Positions 34,250 to 44,300 of a DNA stretch of 64,000 bases are shown in pieces. Positions within the stretch are counted from its first letter, which is position 1; the number at the start of each line of letters is the position of its first letter. The DNA comes from an uncultured Armatimonadota bacterium (GTDB lineage Bacteria; Armatimonadota; Fimbriimonadia; Fimbriimonadales; Fimbriimonadaceae). Made by a program: the position numbers and the translations under genes. The DNA lies in contig CAIYLG010000062.1 in NCBI GenBank assembly GCA_903927025.1, forward strand, positions 93,000 through 156,999, read 5' to 3'. The notes below the pieces were generated by a model. The model had not been told where the DNA came from. It worked only from the letters and a program-made list of their open reading frames with translations, and searched no databases.

Positions 34250-36166
34250 GTGGCGACGCTCACTCTTTCTTGGCTTGAATTGCCTTCGGCTGACCTCGGG
34301 GAGGAGAATCCTCATGCGGCCCTTTACCAGCCGTTGGGGCCGGTGGTTACGTTTGAGGGGCGGGAGATTCGGGCGGATCACGGAATGCCTTACCGGCAGC
34401 TGGATGGATACACCCGGGATCGAGAGATGCGGAGGCACCGCGTGGCAGTCCTGGAATCAGATCGACTTAAGGCAGTGTTCCTCCTTGATTTAGGGGGAAG
34501 GTTGTGGTCGCTCACCCACAAGCTAAGTGGTCGCGAGCTTCTTCATGTCAACTCGGGAATTCAGCCAGCCAACTTCGCCATCCGCAACGCGTGGTTCAGC
34601 GGCGGCATTGAGTGGAACGTTGGGATCTTTGGACACAGCGTCTTCACCTGCTCCCCCGTCTTTGCCGCGAAGACAGTGAGCCCAGATGGTGACGACGGTA
34701 TGCGGCTGTGGGAGTACGAGCGGCGGCGTGGGGTGGTTTGGCAACTGGATGTGTGGGCACCGGAAGGTTCGGACTTTCTCTACTGGTCACCAAAGCTGAT
34801 CAACAAGCAGACTCACACCGTCCCGATGTATTGGTGGACCTGTATTGCGGTCAACGAAGAGCCGGAGAGCCGAGTCCTTGCACCCGCGATCACCGCGATG
34901 GAGCCGGATCATTCCGCCGGCGACGTGCCGGTGACCCACAACCTGATCGACGAGCCGGACCTAACCTACCCCCAGCGGCGCGACCTTCCCCACGACACCT
35001 ATTTCGACATCCCCGCCGAGCAGCAACCATGGATCGCCCACGTTTCAAAGGGCGGCGAGGGAGTGGTTCACCTTTCCTCACACAAGTTGTTTGGAAGGAA
35101 GCAATGGGTCTGGGGCATGGAGTCATGCGGAAGGCGATGGCAGGACTGGCTCAACCCGAGCGGGCTGCCGTACATCGAAATCCAGGGCGGATTAGCGGCA
35201 AGGCAGACGGAATACGTGGCGATGCCACCAGGCGCTGAGTGGAGTTGGCTTGAAGCGTACGGTCCACTCAACAACGTGGATGCCGCTGACTGGAGCAATG
35301 CGAAAGTCGAAGTAATCGGCAAGTTGGCCGAAGCTGCCATCGGATCAGAGTTCGAAATGAGATTTGAGAAGCTGTCGGCCGCCAGCGAAGCCGAACCGGT
35401 CGAAATCCTTAACTCCGGTTCGTCCTGGGGAGCGATCGAATCCAAGCGGTGTGAAATGGAGGGTCAGCGGCCTTTGGACAGTCCACCGGCTCCGTTTCCG
35501 GAAGATTCAATTGGAGCAGAAGATCAGCCGTGGCTCCATTTGCTGGAGCACGGCGAGCTCCCGATCATGGATCCGGCACAGGCTCCAGGAAGTTACGTAG
35601 GACCGGAATGGCGTGCGCTATTAGAGGCGCAGGAAGCCAAGTCCTGGCTGTCATGGCTTCACCTTGGGTGCGTCTACTTCCAAATCGGGGACACCGAAAA
35701 GGCTCGGGAGGCATGGGAAAGCATTCTGCCAAACGGCTGGGCCAGCCGAAACCTTGGGGTGCTCGACATGCTTGCCGGCAATCAGGTCAGTGCAGCGTCT
35801 CGGCTGTTGGAAGCACACGAGCTGTTGCCAAATCAGCCTCACCTGGTGGATGAAATTTGCCGTCTTTTGACCGGAATGGATGACCAATCCGTGTTGGGGT
35901 CCTTCCTGGAGGGGCTGTCCGTCGAACTTCAATGCCGCCCCAGGGTGCGGTTGGCCCGGGCAAAGCTTCTCCAGCTGCAAGGCGATTTGGACGCCGATTC
36001 AGCCTATTTTCAATCCACGTGCGACCTTGCAGATATCCGTGAGGCGGAGACCACCGTGTCGGACCTCTGGCGAGCCCTCTGCACGCGAGATCCGAGATTC
36101 GGCGACCCGGCGTTCCCGCCCAAAGAGTGGGATTTCCGGATGAAGCATTCATGCGAGCAAGGTTGA
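34250..36166 (+). CDS. DUF5107 domain protein with TPR-like C-terminus
   Basis: 638 residues. The first 350 or so match the DUF5107 type, a galactose-mutarotase-like beta-sandwich: LLDLGGRLWSLTHKLSGREL, ANFAIRNAWFSGGIEWNVGIFGH, FLYWSPKLINKQTHTVPMYW and EIQGGLAARQTEY. The C-terminal part from about 440 on is helical (SWLSWLHLGCVYFQIGDTEK, then AREAWESILPNGWASRNLG), like tetratricopeptide repeats. Such proteins occur beside glycoside hydrolases; carbohydrate binding or processing is inferred. No signal peptide. The start is a GTG at 34250 with CATAAT 5 nt upstream. It precedes PhyH and GH29 genes. Confidence 0.85.
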   Translation: MATLTLSWLELPSADLGEENPHAALYQPLGPVVTFEGREIRADHGMPYRQLDGYTRDREMRRHRVAVLESDRLKAVFLLDLGGRLWSLTHKLSGRELLHVNSGIQPANFAIRNAWFSGGIEWNVGIFGHSVFTCSPVFAAKTVSPDGDDGMRLWEYERRRGVVWQLDVWAPEGSDFLYWSPKLINKQTHTVPMYWWTCIAVNEEPESRVLAPAITAMEPDHSAGDVPVTHNLIDEPDLTYPQRRDLPHDTYFDIPAEQQPWIAHVSKGGEGVVHLSSHKLFGRKQWVWGMESCGRRWQDWLNPSGLPYIEIQGGLAARQTEYVAMPPGAEWSWLEAYGPLNNVDAADWSNAKVEVIGKLAEAAIGSEFEMRFEKLSAASEAEPVEILNSGSSWGAIESKRCEMEGQRPLDSPPAPFPEDSIGAEDQPWLHLLEHGELPIMDPAQAPGSYVGPEWRALLEAQEAKSWLSWLHLGCVYFQIGDTEKAREAWESILPNGWASRNLGVLDMLAGNQVSAASRLLEAHELLPNQPHLVDEICRLLTGMDDQSVLGSFLEGLSVELQCRPRVRLARAKLLQLQGDLDADSAYFQSTCDLADIREAETTVSDLWRALCTRDPRFGDPAFPPKEWDFRMKHSCEQG

Positions 36167-36277
36167 TTCGGTTAGGTCCAACGAAAGGTCTTTGAGTCGT
36201 TGGCTGAGCAGGCACGCATATCATTTCCGGTTCATACGGAAGGAGTAATCTACTGATATTGGTGGTCGAATTCAGCC

Positions 36278-37201
36278 ATGTCTGATAGTGAAGTTTGCCG
36301 TGAACCGCGATATTCCCTTCCCGATTCTAAGGAACGGATGGGTAGCCTGACCACCGAGCAGGTGGCTTTTTACAATGTCGAGGGGTACCTCGTATTGCCG
36401 AAGCTTTTGGACGAGAACGACCTTGTCCCAATAAAACAAGCGCTGAACGACAAGGTGTCGGAGATCGCCGCACAGATGATTTCCGCAGGAAAACTCAAAA
36501 ACGCACTCGAGCACGAATCGTTCCAGTACCGGCTGGCGAAGATGTTTGAGGGGCTCACGGATACCGATTTCCTCGACTTCGGCCGCTCATGGCGAGACCG
36601 GCATCCTGGCTACTTCATCTTCATGTCCAACCCCAAGATCCTCTATGCAGTGGAGTCTCTGATCGGGCCCGAGATCTTCAGTAACCCGGTCTACAACACA
36701 CGCCCGAAGGTGCCCAAAGTAGCGGCAGGAGCAGTTCCCTGGCATCAGGACCGGTCTTATTGGCCGGGTGCCAACGCCAACCCTGTGATCACGGTATGGA
36801 TTCCCCTGGTTGATGCAAATGAGGTTAATGGCTGTCTTCAGATCTGGCCCCGGACTCACAACACGGAGCTTGTGCAACACCACCACGAAACTTACTCGGG
36901 CACCAGCTACACCGAAGTCGATGTCGAAGCCGAATCACTTAAGGTCTTCAAAAAGATCAACCCTGTGTCGCTGCCGATTCCGGCTGGAGGAGCGATTCTT
37001 TTCAACGACCGGTGCATTCACATGTCCACCCCGAACGCCTCTGACCACGTCCGTTGGAGTGTTGATCTTCGCTATCAACCGACAGACCAAGACCCGATGC
37101 CGCAACATGGCACCGGATTCCTCTGTCGAAGCTTTCAACAACCTGAGCACGTGGCAACACTTGAAGATTGGCTCGCCTTCCGCCCTGAGCACACCCCTTA
37201 A
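36278..37201 (+). CDS. PhyH-family Fe(II)/2-oxoglutarate dioxygenase
   Basis: 307 residues. The phytanoyl-CoA dioxygenase fold is indicated by EGYLVLPKLLDENDLVPIKQAL, the iron ligands HQD in VPWHQDRSYW, the second His in LFNDRCIHMSTPN, and the following Arg in HVRWSVDLRYQP (2-oxoglutarate binding). Bacterial PhyH proteins hydroxylate varied small molecules; the substrate is unknown. It ends 14 bases before the GH29 fucosidase start, so the two are probably one transcript. An oxidative step on a sugar or phenolic moiety is a possible role (inference). Confidence 0.9.
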   Translation: MSDSEVCREPRYSLPDSKERMGSLTTEQVAFYNVEGYLVLPKLLDENDLVPIKQALNDKVSEIAAQMISAGKLKNALEHESFQYRLAKMFEGLTDTDFLDFGRSWRDRHPGYFIFMSNPKILYAVESLIGPEIFSNPVYNTRPKVPKVAAGAVPWHQDRSYWPGANANPVITVWIPLVDANEVNGCLQIWPRTHNTELVQHHHETYSGTSYTEVDVEAESLKVFKKINPVSLPIPAGGAILFNDRCIHMSTPNASDHVRWSVDLRYQPTDQDPMPQHGTGFLCRSFQQPEHVATLEDWLAFRPEHTP

Positions 37202-37215
37202 CACCAACCAAAACC

Positions 37216-38757
37216 ATGGAAAATCCCACCCCTCAAGAGTTCGAACCAACCTGGGAGTCGCTATCCCACTATCAAACCCCCGAATGGTTTCGGGACGCTA
37301 AGTTTGGCCTCTGGGCACACTGGGGGCCACAGTGCGAGCCGGAGCGGGGGGACTGGTATGCCCGCGGGATGTATATCGAGGGGGATCAAAAGTATGCAGA
37401 CCATATCGAACAGTACGGCCACCCCTCCGAGTTCGGGTTTAAGGATGTGATTCGAGCCTGGAAGGCGGAAAACTGGGATCCCGATTCCCTCCTCGCCCTC
37501 TACAAGCGGGTTGGCGCAGAATACTTCGTTGCCCTTGCCAATCACCACGACAACTTCGACCTTTGGGACAGCACCCACCAACCTTGGAACTCCACGGTCA
37601 TGGGCCCGAACCGAAACATTGTCGCCGAGTGGGCTGAGGCAGCCAAAAAGCATGGCCTCAAGTTTGGTGTCAGCGTCCACGCTTCCCATGCCTGGAGCTG
37701 GTACGAATCCTCCCAGGGTGCTGATACGACCGGAAAGTACGCCGGCATCCCCTATGACGGCAAGCTGACCCAAGCTGACGGAACTGGAACCTGGTGGGAA
37801 GGCTACGATCCTCAAGACCTGTACGCGCAAAACCACCTTCCCACTCCAATGGAAACCAACATGTGGTCGGTGATCAAGCATTGGGAGTGGGGCAACGGAT
37901 ACCCCGCCCCCAGCGAGGCTTACTGCGAAAACTTCTTCAACCGAACCATGGAGCTGATTGAAAAGTATTCGCCAGATTTGGTCTACTTCGACGACACTGT
38001 GCTCCCCATGCACCCGGTCAGCGACGTTGGTCTGCGGATCGCGGCCCAATACTACAGCGCCAACCCGAACGCCGTGCTCAACGGCAAGGTGCTCAGCGAC
38101 GAGCAGAAGAAGACGATGGTTTGGGATATCGAGCGCGGCCAGTCGCCCGATATTGAACCACTCCCCTGGCAAACCTGCACTTGCCTGGGAGATTGGCACT
38201 ACAAGCAGTCAATCTACGACAACCGCGAGTACAAGTCGGCAAAGACGGTCATCCAGATGCTCGTGGATGTGGTCAGCAAAAACGGCAACCTGCTGCTGAG
38301 CGTTCCGCTGCGCGGCGATGGCACTCCAGATGACCAGGAGGTCGCGATTCTGGAAGAGATCGCCGAGTGGATGGCCGTTCACCGCGAATGTCTTATCGGC
38401 ACGCGGCCGTGGGTCGTGGCAGGCGAGGGTCCCTCGATGGCAAGCGCAAAGCCGCTCAACGCGCAGGGTTTCAACGAAGGAACCGCCCTGCCAAACACGG
38501 CGGCGGACCTGCGATTCACGCATCAAGGAGATGATTTATATGTCCTTGCACTTGGACTTCCAGAGGGCGACATTTGGGTGGATTCGCTCGGCCTGGCAAA
38601 GGGGAACCTGAGTCTGCCCATCTCAAAGATTGAGATGCTGGGGGAAAGCGGCGAAGTCGCCTTCACGCACACAGATGTTGCCCTCATCATCCACGCTCAG
38701 CCGGGTGCAGGAAACAGCTCGGCGACTGCATTCAGGGTGACGACCTCACAGATTTAG
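37216..38757 (+). CDS. GH29 alpha-L-fucosidase
   Basis: 513 residues. GH29 retaining fucosidase: PEWFRDAKFGLWAHWGPQ, YFVALANHHDNFDLWDS, KFGVSVHASHAWSWYES and SPDLVYFDD with likely nucleophile Asp259, then the C-terminal beta-sandwich containing NGNLLLSVPLRGDG. It hydrolyses alpha-fucosides. No signal peptide is visible, so it may act in the cytoplasm on imported oligosaccharides. It is the last gene of a DUF5107-PhyH-GH29 run and is followed by the hairpin-rich stretch. Confidence 0.94.
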   Translation: MENPTPQEFEPTWESLSHYQTPEWFRDAKFGLWAHWGPQCEPERGDWYARGMYIEGDQKYADHIEQYGHPSEFGFKDVIRAWKAENWDPDSLLALYKRVGAEYFVALANHHDNFDLWDSTHQPWNSTVMGPNRNIVAEWAEAAKKHGLKFGVSVHASHAWSWYESSQGADTTGKYAGIPYDGKLTQADGTGTWWEGYDPQDLYAQNHLPTPMETNMWSVIKHWEWGNGYPAPSEAYCENFFNRTMELIEKYSPDLVYFDDTVLPMHPVSDVGLRIAAQYYSANPNAVLNGKVLSDEQKKTMVWDIERGQSPDIEPLPWQTCTCLGDWHYKQSIYDNREYKSAKTVIQMLVDVVSKNGNLLLSVPLRGDGTPDDQEVAILEEIAEWMAVHRECLIGTRPWVVAGEGPSMASAKPLNAQGFNEGTALPNTAADLRFTHQGDDLYVLALGLPEGDIWVDSLGLAKGNLSLPISKIEMLGESGEVAFTHTDVALIIHAQPGAGNSSATAFRVTTSQI

Positions 38758-38814
38758 GCGTTAGTGCGATGCGTCGGACGCGCCCGAAAAGGGGTGGTTT
38801 CTGCAAGGGTCACA

Positions 38815-39034
38815 AACCGCAACGCGGTTGTTTCTCCGGAAACGCGACGGGGCATCCGGTTGACGCCGTGCGATCCACGCGGATCGTCGATTGCGGCTTC
38901 CCGGAGCAACAACGCCTTTGGCGTAGAACATATTGGCCGGTGTTCGTTACCAGGGTAAGCCGCCGGTACGGCAAACCCTTTGCTCGGCAGCAACCACCCC
39001 GTTGGGGAGATTCATTTGGCCGTGCCCGAACGGG
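38815..39034. repeat. array of short hairpins in an intergenic region
   Basis: At least seven inverted repeats in 220 bp: AACCGC-AAC-GCGGTT (38815), GTTTC-TCCG-GAAAC (38830, a UNCG-type tetraloop), CGATCC-ACGC-GGATCG (38871), ACGCC-TTT-GGCGT (38912), a nested AGGGT-AA-GCCG..CGGC-AA-ACCCT (38952-38979), CCCC-GTT-GGGG (38997) and CCCG-AA-CGGG (39025). The whole 38758-39059 gap has no convincing gene; an open frame here is the unlikely extension of the next gene. It looks like an interspersed palindromic repeat element or a structured RNA. Confidence 0.65.
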
Positions 39035-39059
39035 GCGGTTAGGTACAGTCAACGTACGC

Positions 39060-39800
39060 ATGACGATTGGCAAAAGCATTGCAATTTTGGGAATCCTAGG
39101 CGCTTGTGGAGTCCTTAGGGCGCAAGACCAAATCCGGCTTGATATCGAGGGAGGAGTCGCTTACCAAACCCGCAATACCTGCGCCATCCCCGCCGACAGC
39201 AGCAAGTTCAGCTACCGAGACCTCTTAGGCCGGGGCCCTTTCAACTACGGCAGAGTCACCGCCATCATTAACGACGCCAACAACTCCGGCTATCGCATCG
39301 TTATTGCTCCGCTGAACATCAGCGGAGTCGGCAAGCTCCCGAACAAGGTGCAATTCAGCGGCACCACCTTTGATCCTGGCATTGACACCGCCGGTCGATA
39401 CATTTTCAATAACTACCGCTTCACCTGGTGGCACAAATGGAAGCCGATCGATGGCATTGACGTCCGGGCCGGTTGGACCTTCTTCATCCGAGACGCCAAC
39501 GTCTCCTTGGCACAAAGCGGAAAGTCGGCCTCGTTCTACAACCTCGGCCCCGTTCCGCTGTATTACATCCTCGCAGAAAAGCACTTAACAGACCGCTTGA
39601 GGGCCGAATTCGAGTTTGATGGACTTGTGGCCCCAGAAGGCGGTGCGTTAGATCTTGGGCTCGCCCTAGGCTACAGCCTAAACCCAACTACGGCGCTGAA
39701 GCTTCGGGCGCGGTACCTGGATGGAGGCACTGGTTCAGGCAGCGCGTATAGTTACGCCACAGTGAACTACCTATCGCTCGGTCTTGAGTTTCGCTGGTAG
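39060..39800 (+). CDS. outer-membrane beta-barrel protein of unknown function
   Basis: 246 residues from the ATG at 39060. A signal peptide (GKSIAILGILGACGVLRAQ) is followed by amphipathic strands (YRIVIAPLNISG, FTWWHKWKPIDGIDVRAGWTF, TTALKLRARYLDG) and a terminal strand ending in LSLGLEFRW, the aromatic C-terminus typical of barrel proteins recognised by BamA. The frame is open 97 codons upstream, but that part is the hairpin-rich element and has no protein-like character. A TACAGT ends 10 nt before the ATG. The last 30 bases overlap the convergent esterase gene. Confidence 0.82.
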   Translation: MTIGKSIAILGILGACGVLRAQDQIRLDIEGGVAYQTRNTCAIPADSSKFSYRDLLGRGPFNYGRVTAIINDANNSGYRIVIAPLNISGVGKLPNKVQFSGTTFDPGIDTAGRYIFNNYRFTWWHKWKPIDGIDVRAGWTFFIRDANVSLAQSGKSASFYNLGPVPLYYILAEKHLTDRLRAEFEFDGLVAPEGGALDLGLALGYSLNPTTALKLRARYLDGGTGSGSAYSYATVNYLSLGLEFRW

Positions 39801-40790
39801 CAGGTAGGTCAAACCCGCCTCCATTCGATTTCGCCACGCCGTCCATGTATGCCCTTCTGATGTGGTTTTGAACCCGAAGGCACGATGCTGGCCGCGAAGC
39901 GTCGTCGCCAGCTTTTGATTGGCGGCGGTAAGCGTGTCCTCGAAGTCCCCCCAATCGAGCCAAATTCGGCAGGAGGGCGAAATTCGTTTCAGCTTGTCCG
40001 GTGTCACTGCTTCGTTGTGTTCGATGGCCAGCGCCGCCCACTGCACCGCCGCCGATTGGCATTGGATGCCGCCCGCAAGCTTGTCTGGAAACTCTTCCGC
40101 AAGACGTAGCGAGATCAGCCCGCCAAGGCTGCTTCCACCCATGAACGTATCTTCAGCGCGGGCACTGGCATCCGTCCTCCGTCTAACGGTGGGAAGCAAA
40201 TCCATGAATATGTAGTCTCCATAAGCGCGCCAGTCGTCTCCATACTCCAGCATCCGATCAATTGGAGGCACGAGGACGACAACGGCAGGTCGACACGTTC
40301 CCGCTTCGACAAGGTTCTCAAGCACATACTGAACCCGTCCAGGGTTCTCGTAGGAGGGACCGTCTCCATAAATGATGATAGGAAGGTCGGTGCTCTCCTT
40401 AGGGGCAAAGGCAATAACGGTTCGTCCGCCGATGTGTAGCTCCATGCGCTCCATTGGATGTTTGGGAGTGCCATCATGGGCGTGGAACTGATAGCTCTTC
40501 CCTCTCCATACGGAGTTCTCACCGCCAACGCCGTTATTTACGTGAGTTGGATTCGAGGGGTCCAAAATCCATTTGCCATCGACAACAAACTTGTATTCGA
40601 TGCGGGCGTCGTCTGGCAGCGAGAAGGTCCGGGTCCACTTGGAACCGTTTCGTGAAAGCGGAATGAGCTTGCTCCAAGCGTTGAAATCTCCTGCGATCTC
40701 AACCTTCTTCGCCGAAGAGGAGCTAAATGAGAACGTAACTGGGCGAGGTGGCAGCCCAAGCAGAATCGAAGCCATCAGCGTCGTCAGCAT
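39771..40790 (-). CDS. secreted CBM48-esterase (CE1/enterochelin esterase-like)
   Basis: 339 residues. A short hydrophobic N-terminus (MLTTLMASILLGLPPRP) is followed by a glycogen-binding-like CBM48 domain (VEIAGDFNAWSKLIPLSRNG, DARIEYKFVVDGKWILDP) and an alpha/beta-hydrolase of the esterase D/CE1 type with nucleophile motif GGSSLGG and the late His in SEGHTWTAW. Substrates of relatives are feruloyl or acetyl esters on plant polysaccharides, or siderophores. The combination beside hydrolases suggests de-esterification of glycans (inference). Its 3' end overlaps the barrel gene by 30 bases. Confidence 0.88.
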   Translation of the reverse strand: MLTTLMASILLGLPPRPVTFSFSSSSAKKVEIAGDFNAWSKLIPLSRNGSKWTRTFSLPDDARIEYKFVVDGKWILDPSNPTHVNNGVGGENSVWRGKSYQFHAHDGTPKHPMERMELHIGGRTVIAFAPKESTDLPIIIYGDGPSYENPGRVQYVLENLVEAGTCRPAVVVLVPPIDRMLEYGDDWRAYGDYIFMDLLPTVRRRTDASARAEDTFMGGSSLGGLISLRLAEEFPDKLAGGIQCQSAAVQWAALAIEHNEAVTPDKLKRISPSCRIWLDWGDFEDTLTAANQKLATTLRGQHRAFGFKTTSEGHTWTAWRNRMEAGLTYLLPAKLKTER

Positions 40791-40842
40791 CGAATCGAAT
40801 CTACCCGGATTGACAGAAACGGCCTACACTGGATTTCTGCCA

Positions 40843-41235
40843 ATGTTGTCCCCGACCATCGTCCCATACCTCTGCGTGTTTAACACCGAGTCTGCAATCG
40901 CCTTCTACAAATCGGTGTTCGGTGCGGCTGAGCTTGAAAGATATCAGGATGAGCCAGGTGGTCGAATCGGACATGCGACTCTGGAGTTGGCAGGTGGAAT
41001 TCTCTACCTCTCCGACGAATACCCTGAGATTGGAGTCATCAGTCCGACGACATTAGGAGGAACACCTATGGCGGTCCACCTGACTGTCGGGAATGTGGAC
41101 TCTGTCTTCGAGTTGGCATTGACCCATGGAGCCGAGGCGCTGCGTGCTCCCGCCGATCAAGGCATTGGATTTCGGAATGCCAAATTCCTTGACCCGTTTG
41201 GCCACGCATGGATGATTTCCACGCCCTTAGGTTGA
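40843..41235 (+). CDS. VOC-superfamily protein (PhnB/glyoxalase-like)
   Basis: 130 residues from the ATG at 40843. The betaalphabetabetabeta fold is seen in VPYLCVFNTESAIAFYKSVFG, RIGHATLELAGGILYLSDE, MAVHLTVGNVDSVFELALTHG and FLDPFGHAWMIST. VOC proteins include metal enzymes and drug-binding proteins; here the pattern is that of PhnB-type proteins of unknown substrate. The frame is open upstream to 40573, opposite the esterase, but the homology-like start is at 40843. A TACACT lies about 13 nt before the ATG. Confidence 0.88.
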   Translation: MLSPTIVPYLCVFNTESAIAFYKSVFGAAELERYQDEPGGRIGHATLELAGGILYLSDEYPEIGVISPTTLGGTPMAVHLTVGNVDSVFELALTHGAEALRAPADQGIGFRNAKFLDPFGHAWMISTPLG

Positions 41236-41340
41236 GGAGAGTATAGGCAGCTGCAACTCGAGGGCTTTTCAAATCAGTATCCGCAGGTTCATAATCGGCC
41301 TACTCGGCATCCATGAAGTGCCTGCCCCAGGTTCCCAACT

Positions 41341-44300
41341 ATGATCCTGCTTCCGCTTTTGCGCACCGCACTCGTCCTCCTGCCCGCCGCTCATGCACAA
41401 GATGACGGCGTTCTGGGCTATTACCGAACTCCCGCCATTCACCAGGACACCGTGGTGTTTACTGCGGAAGGAGACCTTTGGAAGGTCAACACTGCCGGTG
41501 GCGTCGCCCAGCGACTGACAACCCACCCAAGCGTTGAGACTTACCCATCGATCTCGCCAGATGGCAAGTGGGTTGCCTTCACCGCCGCCTATGAAGGGCC
41601 AAACGAGGTTTACGTGATGCCCATCAACGGGGGCGCACCCGTTCGATGCACCTATGAGGGCGGCAGCTGCGAGGTTGTTGGCTGGACGCCAGACGGGAAA
41701 GTTCTCTACGCCTCTGGCAAGTATTCAGGCTTGCCGGCAGCAAAGCTGTGCAGCGTATCGCCAAAGAATCATAACCAGAGCGTCGTTCCACTGAGTCAGG
41801 CTCACGACGGCAGCTACGCACCAGACGGCAGGCTGTTCTTTACGCGCCTCGCCTTTCAAGGAAGCCAAACCAAGCGATACAAGGGCGGAACGGCACAGAC
41901 GATTTGGCGCTGGGATGGCGGCAACAAAGAGGCGGTACCGCTAACCGCAAGCTACACCGGAACCAGCAGAACGCCGATGTTCTGGGACGGAAGGGTCTAT
42001 TTCGCCTCTGACCGTGATGGTGTGATGAACATCTGGTCAATGAATCCCAAAGGAGAGGACCTCCGCCAGCTCACCCATCACAAGGATTACGACACCCTTA
42101 ATCCCAGCTTGGACAGCGGCGTGATTGCCTACCAGTGCGGCGCGGATATCTACAAGTTAGATATCAAAACCTTGAAAGATGTAAAGATCCCGATCAAGCT
42201 CACCTCCGATTTCGACCAGATGCGAGAAACCTGGGTGAAGAGCCCCGCCCAGTGGATCACCTCCGCGCACCTCAACGCAGACGGCACTAAAATGGCGGTC
42301 ACCGCACGCGGACAGGTGTTCGTGGTGCCAACAAAGCCAGGGCGAATCATTGAGGCGACTCGACAAAAGAGCGTCCGGTATCGGGATGCACGCTTCATGC
42401 CCGATGGCAAGTCGCTCGTCACGCTCTCGGACCAAAGCGGTGAAGTGGAGTTGTGGAGTCTCGATCCATCGGGCAACAGCAAGAGCATGCCTCGTCAGCT
42501 CACCAAGGACAGCACCATCCTGCGGTGGACGACCCTGCCTTCCCCTGATGGAAAGCACATCGCGCACACCGACAAAAACTATCGGCTGTATGTATATGAC
42601 ACCGCTTCAGGCGCCAACAAGATGGTCGCCGAGTCTCACACGGACGACATCAGCGGGCTCACTTGGTCAGCCGACAGCAAGTATCTGGCCTACAGCGAAG
42701 GTGCTATCAACACGTTCAACCAGATCAAAATCTTCAATGTGGAGACTGGTGCAACTCTGGTTGCCAGTACCGACCGGTTCAACAACTCCAGTCCTGCCTT
42801 CTCCCCAGACGGTAAATATTTATACTTCCTCAGTGACCGGCACCTCGCAACGGGCGGCAGTCCATGGGGCCCTCGGGCGCCAGAGCCACATTTCGACAAG
42901 GTGGAGCAAATCTACTGTCTTGCGCTTCAATCCGGTCTGAGGTCTCCTTTCCAACCGGATGACGAACTTTCCGTGGAGGCGAAGCCGGCCAAGACGACTC
43001 CATCCCCTATCGAGGCGGCAGGGCTTGCAGACCGGCTGTCCCTGGTCCCGGTACCGCCCGGCAACTACTCAGGCCTCACCGTTTCCGCCAACCGGCTCTT
43101 CTTCCTCAACCGAGGAGATGCCGGGGCATCCCTTGCCTCCGTTGCCATCAAGAATCAGAACATCAAAGTCGACACTGTCCTCGCCAACGTTTCGGGTTAC
43201 GAGTTGGGAGTAGGGGGCAAAAAGATGCTTGCAAGCCAGGGCGAGAACATCCTTGTGTTCGACGCAACCGGCGCACCGCCTGATCCCGTGGAGAGTCGAG
43301 TAAGCCTAGATGGCTGGACATTCTCCTTTGACCCTAAAGAAGAGTGGCTCGAAATGTTCGATGAGGCCTGGCGGCTTCATCGGGACTATCTGTACGCACC
43401 GAATATGCAAGGTGTGGACTGGCCCGCGATGAAGACCAAATACCAGCCTCTTGCGGAACGGGTCACCGATCGCTATGAGCTATCGGACGTCCTCGCGCAG
43501 ATGACGGGAGAGATCTCCCTCCTTCACACCTTCGTGCGAGTCGGCGATCATCGCCCAGGAACAGATGCTGTAGAGGTGGGAAATCTGGGTGCCACTTGGA
43601 GCCGAAGTGTTGCGATGGGCGGATACCAGCTCCAGCGAATCTATAAGACAGATCCAGACACCCCTGAAATCCGCGGACCACTGCTTCTCACTGGCGTCGA
43701 GTTGAAGGAGGGTGACGTCATCACCGCTATTGACGGCGTCCCAACCCTCAGCGTCTCGGATGCCGCCTCACTCCTGCGTGCCAAGGTCGGACGGCAGGTT
43801 CGGATAACCGCATACTCTGGCGATCGCCGGACACAGACAAGGGACGTCATCGTTGTTCCTATTTCTGCAGCTCAAGAATCGAATCTTCGGTACAGCGACT
43901 GGGAGTACTCCCGACGCCTTTCTGTGGAGGCAGGCGGTAAGCGTGACATCGGCTACGTGCACCTGCGAGCGATGGGAGCAGGGGACTACAACCAATGGGC
44001 CCGCGACTTCTATCCAGTCTTCAACCGGCAGGGCCTCATCATCGACGTCCGACACAACAACGGTGGCAACATCGACAGTTGGATCCTTGAGAAGCTCCTT
44101 CGCAAATCCTGGATGTACTGGAACCATCACGCAGGCGACGCTGACTGGAATATGCAGTACGCCTTCCGCGGCCACGTGGTCGTGCTGTGCGATGAGAACA
44201 CCGCGTCCGACGGCGAGGCATTCTCCGAAGGATTCCGTCGTCTAGGTCTTGGCAAAGTCATCGGGACCCGAACGTGGGGCGGCGAAGTCTGGCTGAGCAG

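Noticed and set aside
37261..38199. 312-codon open frame on the minus strand opposite GH29
   Set aside because: It lies wholly inside a gene with clear GH29 motifs and shows no protein-like motif; such long antisense frames are expected from the codon bias here.
38769..39059. N-terminal extension of the beta-barrel gene by 97 codons
   Set aside because: The signal peptide begins at 39060 and the extension is read from the hairpin array; its residues are Arg/Pro-rich and unlike a protein.
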